Positions 1 through 7,905 of a stretch of DNA of 64,000 nucleotides are shown one piece after another. Position 1 is the stretch's first letter. Each line of letters opens with the position of its first letter. This stretch comes from Bradyrhizobium sp. CIAT3101 (GTDB lineage: Bacteria; Pseudomonadota; Alphaproteobacteria; Rhizobiales; Xanthobacteraceae). The notes under the pieces were generated by a model. It saw only the letters and a program-made list of their open reading frames with translations. It made no database searches and was not told where the DNA came from. The translations under genes and the position numbers were made by a program. The stretch is taken from positions 5,105,001-5,169,000 of the forward strand of contig NZ_CP121634.1 in NCBI RefSeq assembly GCF_029714945.1, in the 5' to 3' direction.

Positions 1-1109
1 CGGTGATGAACGGCTTTCGCACAGAACTTCTCGGCAAGATCCTCGGGTTCAACGGGCATCTTGTGGTGCAGCCGCTCGAAACGCCGTTGACGGACTGGAA
101 GGATGTCGCCGAGCGCATCGGCCAGGCGCAGGGTGTCCGGTTGGCGGTCCCGGTCGTCGACGGCCCTGCGCTGGCATCGTCGTCCAACGCCTCCGGCGTC
201 CTGGTGCGCGGCATTCGGGCGGCTGACCTCAACGAGCTGCCCTCGATCGCCGGCGGCATCAAGCATGGGTCGCTTGAGCATTTTGACGAGGGCCAGGGCG
301 TCGCCATCGGTCAGGGCCTTGCCGATCAACTCTCCGCCCATGTCGGTGACGGCATCACGATCGTTGCACAGCGCGGCGCAGTCACCCCGATGGGCATGAT
401 GCCGCGCGTCAAGAAATATCAAGTGGCGGCGATATTCGAGGTTGGGATGTCCGAATACGACGCAGGTGTCATCTTCATGCCGATCACCGAAGCGCAGGCT
501 TTCTTCAATCGCAATCAGGATGTCACCGCGATCGAGGTGTTTACGGCCAATCCCGATCGGATCGACCTGTTTCGCAAGACGGTCGCGGAAGCGGCTGGTC
601 GACCGGTCTTCCTGGTCGACTGGCGGCAGCGCAATGCAACCTTCTTTGGCGCGCTCGAGGTCGAGCGCAACGTGATGTTTCTGATCCTGAGCCTGATCGT
701 TCTGGTGGCCGCACTGAACATCGTGTCCGGCCTGATCATGCTGGTGAAAGACAAGGGCAGCGACATCGCCATCCTCAGGACCATGGGCGCCTCGCAAGGC
801 GCGATCATGCGGACCTTCATGATAACAGGCGCTTCGATCGGGGTGGCGGGAACGCTGGTCGGCTTCGCCGTCGGACTCCTCGTCTGCGCCAATATCGAAC
901 AGATCCGACAGATCATGTCTTGGCTGACGCGCACCGACCTATTTCCGCCGAAGCTTTATTTTCTGTCCAAGCTGCCGGCAGAAATCGATCTCGTCGAGAC
1001 CGCAGCAGTCGTGACCATGGCACTGACCCTGTCGTTTCTCGCGACGCTCTACCCATCGTGGCGCGCTGCGCGGCTCGACCCCGTCGAGGCGCTGCGACAG
1101 GGAGGATAG
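1..1109 (+). CDS. LolC/LolE-type lipoprotein-releasing ABC permease, 5' end cut by window
   Basis: Inner-membrane permease of the LolCDE type, which uses ATP from LolD to release outer-membrane lipoproteins to the carrier LolA. The visible 368 residues begin with MMNGFR, which in this family follows the first transmembrane helix, so the gene continues upstream of the window. A large periplasmic (MacB-like) domain covers about residues 15-210, followed by three hydrophobic segments at about 225-250, 270-295 and 330-352. The end (LYPSWRAARLDPVEALRQG) is the usual FtsX/LolE terminus. No LolD ATPase follows, so if it is linked it must lie upstream. Family assignment is strong; LolC versus LolE versus another FtsX-family permease is not settled. 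Confidence 0.85.
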   Translation, partial: VMNGFRTELLGKILGFNGHLVVQPLETPLTDWKDVAERIGQAQGVRLAVPVVDGPALASSSNASGVLVRGIRAADLNELPSIAGGIKHGSLEHFDEGQGVAIGQGLADQLSAHVGDGITIVAQRGAVTPMGMMPRVKKYQVAAIFEVGMSEYDAGVIFMPITEAQAFFNRNQDVTAIEVFTANPDRIDLFRKTVAEAAGRPVFLVDWRQRNATFFGALEVERNVMFLILSLIVLVAALNIVSGLIMLVKDKGSDIAILRTMGASQGAIMRTFMITGASIGVAGTLVGFAVGLLVCANIEQIRQIMSWLTRTDLFPPKLYFLSKLPAEIDLVETAAVVTMALTLSFLATLYPSWRAARLDPVEALRQGG

Positions 1110-1110
1110 T

Positions 1111-1337
1111 TCGTAGGATGGGTTGAGCCCTTGCGAAACCCATCGCTATCGTCTTGTGATGGCATTCCGTCATGACCGCGTACCACCCCGGTCAAGCATA
1201 CTCTTCGTTTCACCGTCGCGCCGAACTTGGTCACGATCCGATGGACTGGGCGGGCGATCAGCCTGAAGGCGGTCTTCGCCATGGCGAGAGGCGTCAGGTT
1301 GGCGATGGGTTTCGCAAGGGCTCAACCCATCCTACGA
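1111..1337. repeat. MITE-like element with perfect 34-bp terminal inverted repeats
   Basis: Positions 1111-1144 and 1304-1337 are exact reverse complements over 34 bp, enclosing 159 bp with no convincing gene. The arms begin TCGTAGGATGGGTTGAGCCC. The element starts two bases after the permease stop codon and fills most of the 1110-1444 gap. The related hairpins at 21961 and 34371 share the outer GTAGG-TGGG core but are much more compact. Reading it as a non-autonomous mobile element is inference; no transposase or clear target duplication was seen. Confidence 0.7.
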
Positions 1338-1444
1338 GCTGGGTGAAGACGGGAGCGGCGTGCCCGGCGCCGTGATGGGGCGTGGCGGCGAGTCACCATG
1401 CGTCGGCTTCCTAGAGGCCACGTGAAAATCGCAGCATCAACGGC

Positions 1445-1684
1445 TTATGATCCGGAACGTATTCCTCGCGGGTCAGTATTTCGATTCGAGGCAACGTAGT
1501 CGATCTCGCCATACGAGATCCCGATATCCATAAGCTCTCGATCACTTAGATTATAAAGATCGTGCCGCAGCCGCTCCCATTTCCGCCACTCTTGAAAAGC
1601 GTCCCAACAATTCTTGAGAGCGCTGACATTGCCTTGCTGTGCTGTCGTCTGGACCAAGCCCGCTGTCTGGTAAAACGTGTTCAT
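1445..1684 (-). CDS. DUF1127 domain small protein
   Basis: A 79-residue protein whose C-terminal half (YNLSDRELMDIGISYGEIDY) is the DUF1127 signature found in many small alphaproteobacterial proteins; characterised relatives are short Arg-rich proteins linked to RNA turnover or phosphate and stress responses, but no function can be assigned here. The N-terminal part is Trp/Arg rich (WRKWERLRHDL). The start MNTFY at 1684 is chosen over an upstream start because GAGGA lies at the right distance before it. It is divergent from the regulator at 1843, with 158 bp between them. Confidence 0.75.
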   Translation of the reverse strand: MNTFYQTAGLVQTTAQQGNVSALKNCWDAFQEWRKWERLRHDLYNLSDRELMDIGISYGEIDYVASNRNTDPRGIRSGS

Positions 1685-1842
1685 TGCAGCATCCTCGGGT
1701 GCCTTGTTTCCACCCAGGCAAGTTGCCAGGATCCGACCCGGCACGCTTAATCTGTCGCTTACATTTTCCTTACGGGCAGCTTATTCTCCGTCCTCCAAAT
1801 GTTGCCGGGCCTAACCGGGGACGGCTTAAGGGATTTCGCGTC

Positions 1843-3417
1843 GTGCGCTATCTCTTCGAAGACTACGAACTGGATTCCGGCCGCCGCGAGCTATACCGCG
1901 ATACAAAAGTCGTCGCCCTGACGCCACAAGCCTTTGACCTGCTTGACTACCTCATCCGCAACCGCGAGCGCGTCGTCTGCAAGGACGATCTTATCGCAGC
2001 CATTTGGAAGGGGCGATGCGTGTCGGATGCCGCGCTGACGACCCGGCTGAATGCCGCTCGCTCCGCGATTGGCGATTCCGGGGAGAAGCAGCGGTTGATC
2101 AAGACGCTGCCGAGGAAAGGCTATCGCTTTATCGGCACTGTGCAAGAAGCTCACAACGCTTCCACAGGGGTAGTAACCGAAATCCAAGGAGAAACGGCCA
2201 AGGGTGCCCTCACGCTTCCCGACATACCGTCGCTAGCCGTTCTCCCGTTTATTAACCTGAGTTCCGATCCAGAGCAGGAGTATTTCGCCGAAGGCATGGT
2301 CGAGGACATCATTACCGGCCTCTCACGATCCAAATCGCTGTTCGTCATCGCGCGACAATCCACTTTTACCTACAAGGGCAAGACTGTCGACGTCAGGCAG
2401 GTCGGACGCGAGCTAGGAGTTCGATATGTACTCGAAGGCAGTGTGCGCAAATCCAACGACCGAGTTCGCATTATCGGGCAGCTGATCGAGGCCACGACGG
2501 GTGCCCATCTTTGGGCAGACCGTTTCGACAGCCAACTCAATGACATCTTCGATCTGCAGGACCAAGTGACGAGCAGCGTGATTAGCGCACTCTTTCCGCA
2601 CTTGGAGCGTGCCGAGATAGAACGCGCAAAGCGCAAGCCAACCGAAAATCTTCAGGCCTACGACTACTATCTTCGTTCACTCTCGAGCTTCTATCAATTC
2701 ACCCGCGAGCAAAACATTGAAGCCCTCAGACTGACCCGGCTTGCAGTCAAGATCGATCCCGGATTGGCGGTAGCACACGCGCTTGGTGCTTATTGCTACC
2801 TGCAACGCAAGGTCTTCGGCTGGACGGTTGATGCGGATCAGGAACGAAATGATACCCGACTGTTTGCAAGGCGCGCGATTGAACTCGATAAGGACGATCC
2901 AACCGTACTCGTAAGGGTTGGGCAGGCAATTGCCGCCGTACTATATGAGATCGACGAAGGCGTTGCCCTCGTCTTCCGAGCGCATGAACTTAACCCAAGC
3001 CTGGCTCTCGCACAGTATACGATCGGCTGGGACCACATTCGCCGCGGCAACGTAGAGGCGGCACTTAAGCAGTTCCATGCCGGGGGGCGCTTAAGCCCCA
3101 TGGATCCGTTTATTTTTTTGATGCAGACCGGAATAGCGTTCGCGCATTTCTTGGCAGATCGATACGAAGACGGGACATCATGGGCCAAGTCGGCTGTGTT
3201 GCACCGGCCTAACTATCTAAACGCACAATTTATTCTAGCGGCATGCCACGCAATGTCCGGACGTGTCGAGGAAGCCCGGATGATCAGTGCACGCCTAGTC
3301 GAAGCGAGGCCGGCGCTGCGCATCTCCACACTCATTCCCAAGCTCGCCCAATTTTACATCCCGGAACACCTCGAACGGATCAATCGGGCTTGCCACATCG
3401 CAGGCCTCCCCCCATGA
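1843..3417 (+). CDS. Winged-helix / TolB-like / TPR transcriptional regulator (CadC-like)
   Basis: A 524-residue predicted regulator. Residues 1-100 are an OmpR/PhoB-type winged helix (ALTPQAFDLLDYLI, then LPRKGYRFIGTV). Residues about 130-250 form the TolB-like N-terminal domain (SLAVLPFINLSSDPEQEYFA), and residues about 280-524 are TPR-like helices. This order occurs in rhizobial CadC-type regulators, and the TolB-TPR block is shared with class III adenylate cyclases, but no cyclase catalytic domain is present. Unlike true CadC there is no obvious transmembrane helix between the DNA-binding and sensor parts, so it is probably cytoplasmic. The GTG start at 1843 follows AAGGGA. Target genes are unknown; the divergent DUF1127 gene is the nearest candidate. 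Confidence 0.8.
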   Translation: MRYLFEDYELDSGRRELYRDTKVVALTPQAFDLLDYLIRNRERVVCKDDLIAAIWKGRCVSDAALTTRLNAARSAIGDSGEKQRLIKTLPRKGYRFIGTVQEAHNASTGVVTEIQGETAKGALTLPDIPSLAVLPFINLSSDPEQEYFAEGMVEDIITGLSRSKSLFVIARQSTFTYKGKTVDVRQVGRELGVRYVLEGSVRKSNDRVRIIGQLIEATTGAHLWADRFDSQLNDIFDLQDQVTSSVISALFPHLERAEIERAKRKPTENLQAYDYYLRSLSSFYQFTREQNIEALRLTRLAVKIDPGLAVAHALGAYCYLQRKVFGWTVDADQERNDTRLFARRAIELDKDDPTVLVRVGQAIAAVLYEIDEGVALVFRAHELNPSLALAQYTIGWDHIRRGNVEAALKQFHAGGRLSPMDPFIFLMQTGIAFAHFLADRYEDGTSWAKSAVLHRPNYLNAQFILAACHAMSGRVEEARMISARLVEARPALRISTLIPKLAQFYIPEHLERINRACHIAGLPP

Positions 3418-3628
3418 ACGCGTGCGCCCGGTCACTTGAGCCCCCTGCTCGCACACCGATGAGGCGCGAGGGTAAGTACGCGCGAACGTCCGCTTCGGGG
3501 CCTAGAGCGGCAGTCGCCGCGTCTAGTGGTCGTCGGCGGCTTGTGATCCGAAGCGGACATCGTTGCGTCGCGAGAGTCGCGCTGCGCGGCGACAGTCATG
3601 CCACCAATGGTACAGCAGTCAATGCCAT

Positions 3629-4468
3629 TCAAGCCGTTCCACGCGCGCCTGCCGTCTGTCGCGCCGCGTTCTCTTGTCCGAGAGCTGCTTCCAGCCGCGA
3701 GATGTTTTCCTGAAGGCGGTGGTTGTTTTCCAGGAGGCGCCGGCTGGTCAGGACGAGGATATAATAGCCGAATTGCTGATCATTCTGGAAATAGATTTCA
3801 AGCAGCCTTTCATAAGTTATGGCCAGGACTTCGCCGTTTTCCATGCACTCGACCGTCGCGGTTCGTCGGTTATTGGGCATGAGAAAGCCAAGCTCTCCCA
3901 TGAGACGCCCTGGCGGAAGCTCGACGCCGATTTCTTTGGCGAGAAACTTCCCGGTGACGGTCAGAAACATTTCCGTAGCGGCATCCCCCTTCCTGAAAAG
4001 TATGTCGCCTCGGCGATATCTACGTTCGGTCATGAATGGCTTCAGCCATTCCATCGACCTGTCACCCTGCGTCGCGTTACGCGCCTTCTTGACGAGCTTG
4101 AGCAGTTGACGGAGGCGAACGGCATTGACTGGCAACAGCAGCAGATAGAGCAGCAAGCTGGCGACGCTCCCAGAAAGCACGCAAGAAATTGCGAAGAATG
4201 TGCAGCCGACCATATTCGCGACCCGCAGCGGGACCATTCTTTGCATGAGCAAAGTAGCGACAAAGAAGATGGCGCCAACCAAGGCGAACATGTTGGCGAG
4301 CGTGATATTGGTCAACACAATTTCAATCAGCCGATCAAACAGCGCGTCGTAGGTAAGGTTGTTGGGATCAAGTCCCATTTGAACGAGAATCTTTGCGAGC
4401 CTGAGATTGTCCGCCGCTGTATCAAGAATGCGGTCCAGAATTGTCGAAAGATCTGCATTGGAATTCAT
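3629..4468 (-). CDS. Membrane protein with cyclic-nucleotide-binding domain (Popeye-like layout)
   Basis: A 279-residue protein with three closely spaced hydrophobic segments at about residues 55-75, 83-98 and 100-116, a basic stretch (RLRQLLKLVKKAR), and then a cyclic-nucleotide-binding beta-roll at about 145-245. The phosphate-binding cassette is visible as GELGFL (191-196) followed by RRTATV (201-206), so the Glu and Arg that contact cNMP are retained. A short helix rich in Leu, Asn and Glu ends the protein; there is no HTH, so this is not a Crp-type transcription factor. The order (three helices then CNB domain) matches Popeye-domain proteins. Start chosen at MNSNADLS, preceded by AGGGGTGA. 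It probably senses a cyclic nucleotide at the membrane; the output is unknown. Confidence 0.75.
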   Translation of the reverse strand: MNSNADLSTILDRILDTAADNLRLAKILVQMGLDPNNLTYDALFDRLIEIVLTNITLANMFALVGAIFFVATLLMQRMVPLRVANMVGCTFFAISCVLSGSVASLLLYLLLLPVNAVRLRQLLKLVKKARNATQGDRSMEWLKPFMTERRYRRGDILFRKGDAATEMFLTVTGKFLAKEIGVELPPGRLMGELGFLMPNNRRTATVECMENGEVLAITYERLLEIYFQNDQQFGYYILVLTSRRLLENNHRLQENISRLEAALGQENAARQTAGARGTA

Positions 4469-4947
4469 CGGATCACCCCTATGCAAACAGTCGGTTGGGT
4501 CGGAGTTCGCGAATACCGACGGTCTAAGTCGGACAAGCACGACCGGTATTGATCCACGTTCCATATTACCCGGCGCGATTGTTTTCGGCGATCACAGGCG
4601 CGTGGCCAGTAGCGTGTCAACGCTCCGACCGTGCACGGCTCCGGCTGCCCTCAACCCGCGATACATAAGCTCGCTCCTCCCCTGGCTGAACTGGGCTCAG
4701 AGCGCCGCGATGTCTGCTAGCTGAAGTAGATCGGAACAAGGGCATGAAAGGACAAGGTCAGATTTTGGGCCCGCCGCTGACGTCAGCCCAGAGCGCGAGC
4801 GTGTCCGCTTCCGACAGGTGACCCGACCAAGTTCATGCTGGCCAACGAGGGCGGCCTTTGACCCAAGGCGGACCTACCAGCCTCTTGACGGATGCTGAGA
4901 GCCATGGCGCAACTAGATTGGAAAAGTGCCTCGGTGCCACCCCATAC
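4469..4947. other. Gene-poor gap
   Basis: I find no convincing gene, terminator or repeat pair in this interval. Short open frames exist on both strands but lack Shine-Dalgarno sequences and recognisable domains. The downstream HD-domain gene may begin inside it, at a TTG at 4858. Confidence 0.5.
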
Positions 4948-5472
4948 ATGATGCTGACAGTTCTAGACGCAGAACTTTTGATCAAGCAGCACTTGGGCGA
5001 CACGCCAAGAGCTGATCACTCGCGCTTTGTGGCCCACATTCTGCGCATGCTTGCGCCGAGCTTTTCCGCCTCAGCTGACTTTTGGGAGGTCGTTGGCCTG
5101 TGCCATGATCTGGATTACTTTCATACATCGGGGAATTGGAGCCAGCACGGTCTGTTAACAGTCCGCTGGCTCGGCGACAGCCTTCCTGCTGAGGCACAGA
5201 ATGCCATCGCTTCGCACGATCATCGCGCTGGCATTCAGGCGGACACTACGCTCGCCGACATGCTGAAAGCGGCGGATGCTATTGCTATCATTGACGAGAG
5301 ATTGGGGCGGAGCACGCTCTGTAGTACGGATCGCTCAAAGCCTTACGAGGCCCTGCGCCGCCAGCTTGGGGATCGCTCTTATTTGAGCGACATCTTGGAG
5401 AGACACTCTGAAAAGCACCGCATTAGTTTTGACCGCTTACTCGAAATCGTTGCCCTTGCACCGGAGCAATAG
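4948..5472 (+). CDS. HD-domain phosphohydrolase-like protein
   Basis: A protein of about 174 residues with an HD-type metal-binding pattern: an early His (ADHSRFVAH), the HD pair in GLCHDLDYFH, and later His/Asp residues (ASHDHRAG, KAADAIAIID). This matches small HD hydrolases that act on nucleotides or phosphomonoesters; the substrate cannot be told from the sequence. I place the start at the first of two Met codons before LTVLDAELLIKQ. An in-frame TTG at 4858 would add 30 residues that look non-homologous, and neither start has a strong ribosome site. It stands alone between gaps. Confidence 0.7.
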   Translation: MMLTVLDAELLIKQHLGDTPRADHSRFVAHILRMLAPSFSASADFWEVVGLCHDLDYFHTSGNWSQHGLLTVRWLGDSLPAEAQNAIASHDHRAGIQADTTLADMLKAADAIAIIDERLGRSTLCSTDRSKPYEALRRQLGDRSYLSDILERHSEKHRISFDRLLEIVALAPEQ

Positions 5473-5625
5473 GGTTCGGTGGAAACTCCAATTGCAGAAC
5501 TTCCAAGGTCTGCTGTTGGGCCCAGAGCCGACCTTCGGCACTTACTCTGGCGAAGTCCGCAAGTGACTCGACGCGGACAACGAGGATGGCTCGAAGGTTT
5601 CGAGCCATCCAGTGGGCGGCGTGGA

Positions 5626-6183
5626 TTAGTGGCGGCTTTCGGCGACGCGCTTTTCGCCGGGCAACTTGCCTCCGGCCAGCAGGCTGGTGCAAATCCACCG
5701 GGATTCTCTGGGTTGCGCGCCAAGAAGAGCCTTGGTCTCTACGCACTGCGCGTAAGTGTTGTAGCTGAGCGTGTCCGTGCACGTTGACGAGAAATTGCTA
5801 CCGTCAATCGCTCCGCCCGTCCCGCCTCCGGCAGCCATGCTACATCCAACCCAGGGAGCGTTGCCGACCCTGTAACTGGTTTCGCAGCCACCGTTACAGC
5901 TGCTGGCAGATCGCTCCAGCCTGGCGATCTTCCCCAAGACCGTATTCGGCCCGAATACCGGCCCTTGAGCGGTCGATGAACCGGTCGCCCGGTGGTGGTG
6001 GGAAGTCACGGTCGTTCGCCCTTGCCTCGGCACAACAGTCGTTCTTGCCTTCGGCGCTTCGACCGAGACGGTGGGAAGCGAGGAGCTTGGTGTGGGTTGT
6101 GACATTGCCGTGCTGCTGCACAGCAAGACAGCCGACAAGGTAACGATGACGGACGGCACGGCGAAGCCAAATGACGGTCGCAT
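5626..6183 (-). CDS. Exported protein of unknown function
   Basis: A 185-residue protein with a clear Sec signal peptide (MRPSFGFAVPSVIVTLSAVL, likely cleaved after SSTAMSQ). The mature part has a low-complexity Ser/Thr/Pro/Val segment, then a Gly/Cys/Ser-rich region with about five Cys residues (SSCNGGCETSY, VGCSMAAGGG, CTDTLSY, CVETK, WICTSLL) that could form disulfides. The ending GKLPGEKRVAESRH is basic. GGGAGGT precedes the ATG at good spacing. I recognise no domain. Cys-rich exported proteins of this size are common in Bradyrhizobium. Confidence 0.65.
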   Translation of the reverse strand: MRPSFGFAVPSVIVTLSAVLLCSSTAMSQPTPSSSLPTVSVEAPKARTTVVPRQGRTTVTSHHHRATGSSTAQGPVFGPNTVLGKIARLERSASSCNGGCETSYRVGNAPWVGCSMAAGGGTGGAIDGSNFSSTCTDTLSYNTYAQCVETKALLGAQPRESRWICTSLLAGGKLPGEKRVAESRH

Positions 6184-6201
6184 AGGGTACCTCCCAAATT
6201 C

Positions 6202-6220
6202 GGGACGGAAATGCCGTCCC
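6202..6220 (-). promoter_or_regulatory. Hairpin in the leader of the exported-protein gene
   Basis: GGGACGG (6202-6208) and CCGTCCC (6214-6220) form a perfect 7-bp stem with a 5-base loop, about 19 bp upstream of the ATG on the minus strand. It would lie in the 5' untranslated leader just before the ribosome site. A regulatory role is only possible, not shown. Confidence 0.3.
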
Positions 6221-6419
6221 CACAGCTAAGAGTTGTATCACAGCATACAGATACCGGCAATTTCGGAGGGTGCAGGACGATCTGCGCCATCGACATGGGG
6301 CTACAGAACGTCGCCCGCACCGTTGCGGGGTCGGCGTCCGGCCCAAGGCCAACATCCAAACGCACGGCTCGAACGTCGCCTTGCTCTAGCAGAGCAGACG
6401 CGACAGCCGATGAGACGCC

Positions 6420-7133
6420 CTACGCCCGCCGCATCAGCCTGAGCGATGCCGCCAGCCGCAGACTGCGCTTGCCGGCGAGCGCGATGCCTTCGAGCTCGCC
6501 GCTGTCTTGCGTGCAGGTGCCCGAAAAACCGATCCCGACCTCGTAGCCGCCGAACACGGGATTGTCGCCCTTCGCCGGCGTGTGCTCCTGGTTGAGCATC
6601 TCGCCCTTCCAGCGGCCGTCCGCCGACGAATAGGCGCCGAGATAGTAGAAGAACGCATCGCCGCCGAGGATGCGGCCGTCGATCAGCAGCATCACGCCGG
6701 AGAGCCCGGCATCGACGCCGTCGAGCGCGCGCAGGCTCATTCCGTAGAGGCCGTTGGCGATGCCGCCCTGCCCGATCGTGCCGCGGGGCGGCAGCGCCTC
6801 GTCCTCATCGAGGCGGGTCAGGTTGGCCCAGAAATGACCGCCCGGCATGGTGTCCGCGCTGCCCTCCAGGCGGATCTGGTTGCCGACCTGCTTGCCGCGC
6901 GCGCCGATCGTTGCGACGTCGGCGCCCATCAGCGGCTTGTAATGGGGGTCCTCGTTGTGGCGCTCGGTGATCACCTCGGCAACGATCTCGCCGTCCCGCT
7001 CGGAATAGGTGCCGAGATGCGCGAAGGCGGAATTGCCCCCTAACATCTTGCCGTCGTGCAGGCACATGATGCTGCGCCCGAAGGCCTCGTGGATGCCGTA
7101 TTCAACCTTGTAGAGCCCGTCGAGCAAAGTCAT
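6420..7133 (-). CDS. GrlR-family protein with two tandem GrlR domains (copy 1)
   Basis: A 237-residue soluble protein made of two related beta-barrel units. The N-terminal unit (about 1-105) begins DGLYKVEYGI and carries DGKMLGGNSAFAHLGTY; the C-terminal unit (about 125-237) begins NGLYGMSLRA and carries DGRILGGDAFFYYLGAY, EHTPAKG and VGIGFSGT. These match the GrlR family, named for the LEE type III secretion repressor of pathogenic E. coli, which is a single-domain protein of about 120 residues. No signal peptide and no DNA-binding domain. No type III secretion gene is in the window, so the E. coli role should not be transferred. Paralogues lie at 9463-10191 and 14908-15255, all on the minus strand. 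Confidence 0.8.
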   Translation of the reverse strand: MTLLDGLYKVEYGIHEAFGRSIMCLHDGKMLGGNSAFAHLGTYSERDGEIVAEVITERHNEDPHYKPLMGADVATIGARGKQVGNQIRLEGSADTMPGGHFWANLTRLDEDEALPPRGTIGQGGIANGLYGMSLRALDGVDAGLSGVMLLIDGRILGGDAFFYYLGAYSSADGRWKGEMLNQEHTPAKGDNPVFGGYEVGIGFSGTCTQDSGELEGIALAGKRSLRLAASLRLMRRA

Positions 7134-7403
7134 GAACCCGCAAAAAATAAAAGGAATCGCGGGCTACCTAGCACCGTCGCCGCACCGAAGCCATCCGGCT
7201 TTTCCGCGCAGGCTGCGCGCGGAGCCGGTCGTGCCATGATGCCATCATGCGCCTGTTTTGCCCGACGGAGCAAGCAAATTTCGTAAAATCCGCATCCGAC
7301 CGTTTGGTTCGGCTATTCGGGTGTTTCGTCAGCCCCCTGGCTACTGTGCATGGGGTTGTTTTCGCCTTTCGAACCCGCAAGTGCCTGCGCGCGACCAAGC
7401 GGC

Positions 7404-7862
7404 ATGGACCCGATTGAACCCTCAGCCGACGAGCAGATCGCAGCCTTCATCGCCAGCGCTGCGAAGCAGCCGCTGCTCGATGCCGCATTCGAACTCTGGC
7501 GCTGGCGCTACCGATTGAATTCGATCAAGGGGCGCCCGACCGCCGAAGAGGTGCGCATCAATCGCACGCTTTCACCGGAGCAGATCGGTGCGAAATATCG
7601 CCACGATCGCGACCGCGCCCATGAGGGGCCGATGTTCGGTTATCTCAAGCGCGCCCATCCGCATGCCGGCGACGATGCGATCCGGCAGGCCATCATCACC
7701 GCCGTCAAGTTCGAGGGCGCGGCCGAAGCGCATTTCAAGTGGGACGGCGATTTCTGGGCTTGCGTCGTGCGCGCGGTGGCACAGGCGGCTGCGCAATATC
7801 CCGGCTTCCTCGAGACAACCTATCGCGACGCCCGCAACAATCTCGCCTACTACATGAAGTGA
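7404..7862 (+). CDS. Conserved-looking hypothetical protein
   Basis: About 152 residues, soluble and mainly helical, with no recognised domain. Visible features are WRWRYRLNSIKGRPTAEE, a charged segment KYRHDRDRAHEGPMFGYLKRAHP, and a C-terminal half with many aromatic residues. GC-rich third positions support coding. I prefer MDPIEPS at 7404; an ATG at 7350 would add a Cys/Pro-rich segment that looks like leader sequence, and neither start has a clear ribosome site. It ends just before a small palindromic repeat. Confidence 0.55.
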   Translation: MDPIEPSADEQIAAFIASAAKQPLLDAAFELWRWRYRLNSIKGRPTAEEVRINRTLSPEQIGAKYRHDRDRAHEGPMFGYLKRAHPHAGDDAIRQAIITAVKFEGAAEAHFKWDGDFWACVVRAVAQAAAQYPGFLETTYRDARNNLAYYMK

Positions 7863-7866
7863 GCCA

Positions 7867-7896
7867 AAGCGTTTTCGAGCGAAGGAAAACGCGTCA
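7867..7896. repeat. Short palindromic repeat (GCGTTTTC...GAAAACGC family)
   Basis: GCGTTTTC and GAAAACGC form an 8-bp stem a few bases after the preceding stop codon and before the convergent Sel1-repeat gene. A longer relative lies at 29652-29705. It may act as a bidirectional terminator or RNA-end stabiliser; that is inference. Confidence 0.55.
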
Positions 7897-7905
7897 AGCA
7901 AGACT

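Noticed and set aside
1172..1375. Open frame inside the MITE-like element
   Set aside because: It overlaps the right arm of the inverted repeat, has no ribosome site and encodes nothing recognisable.
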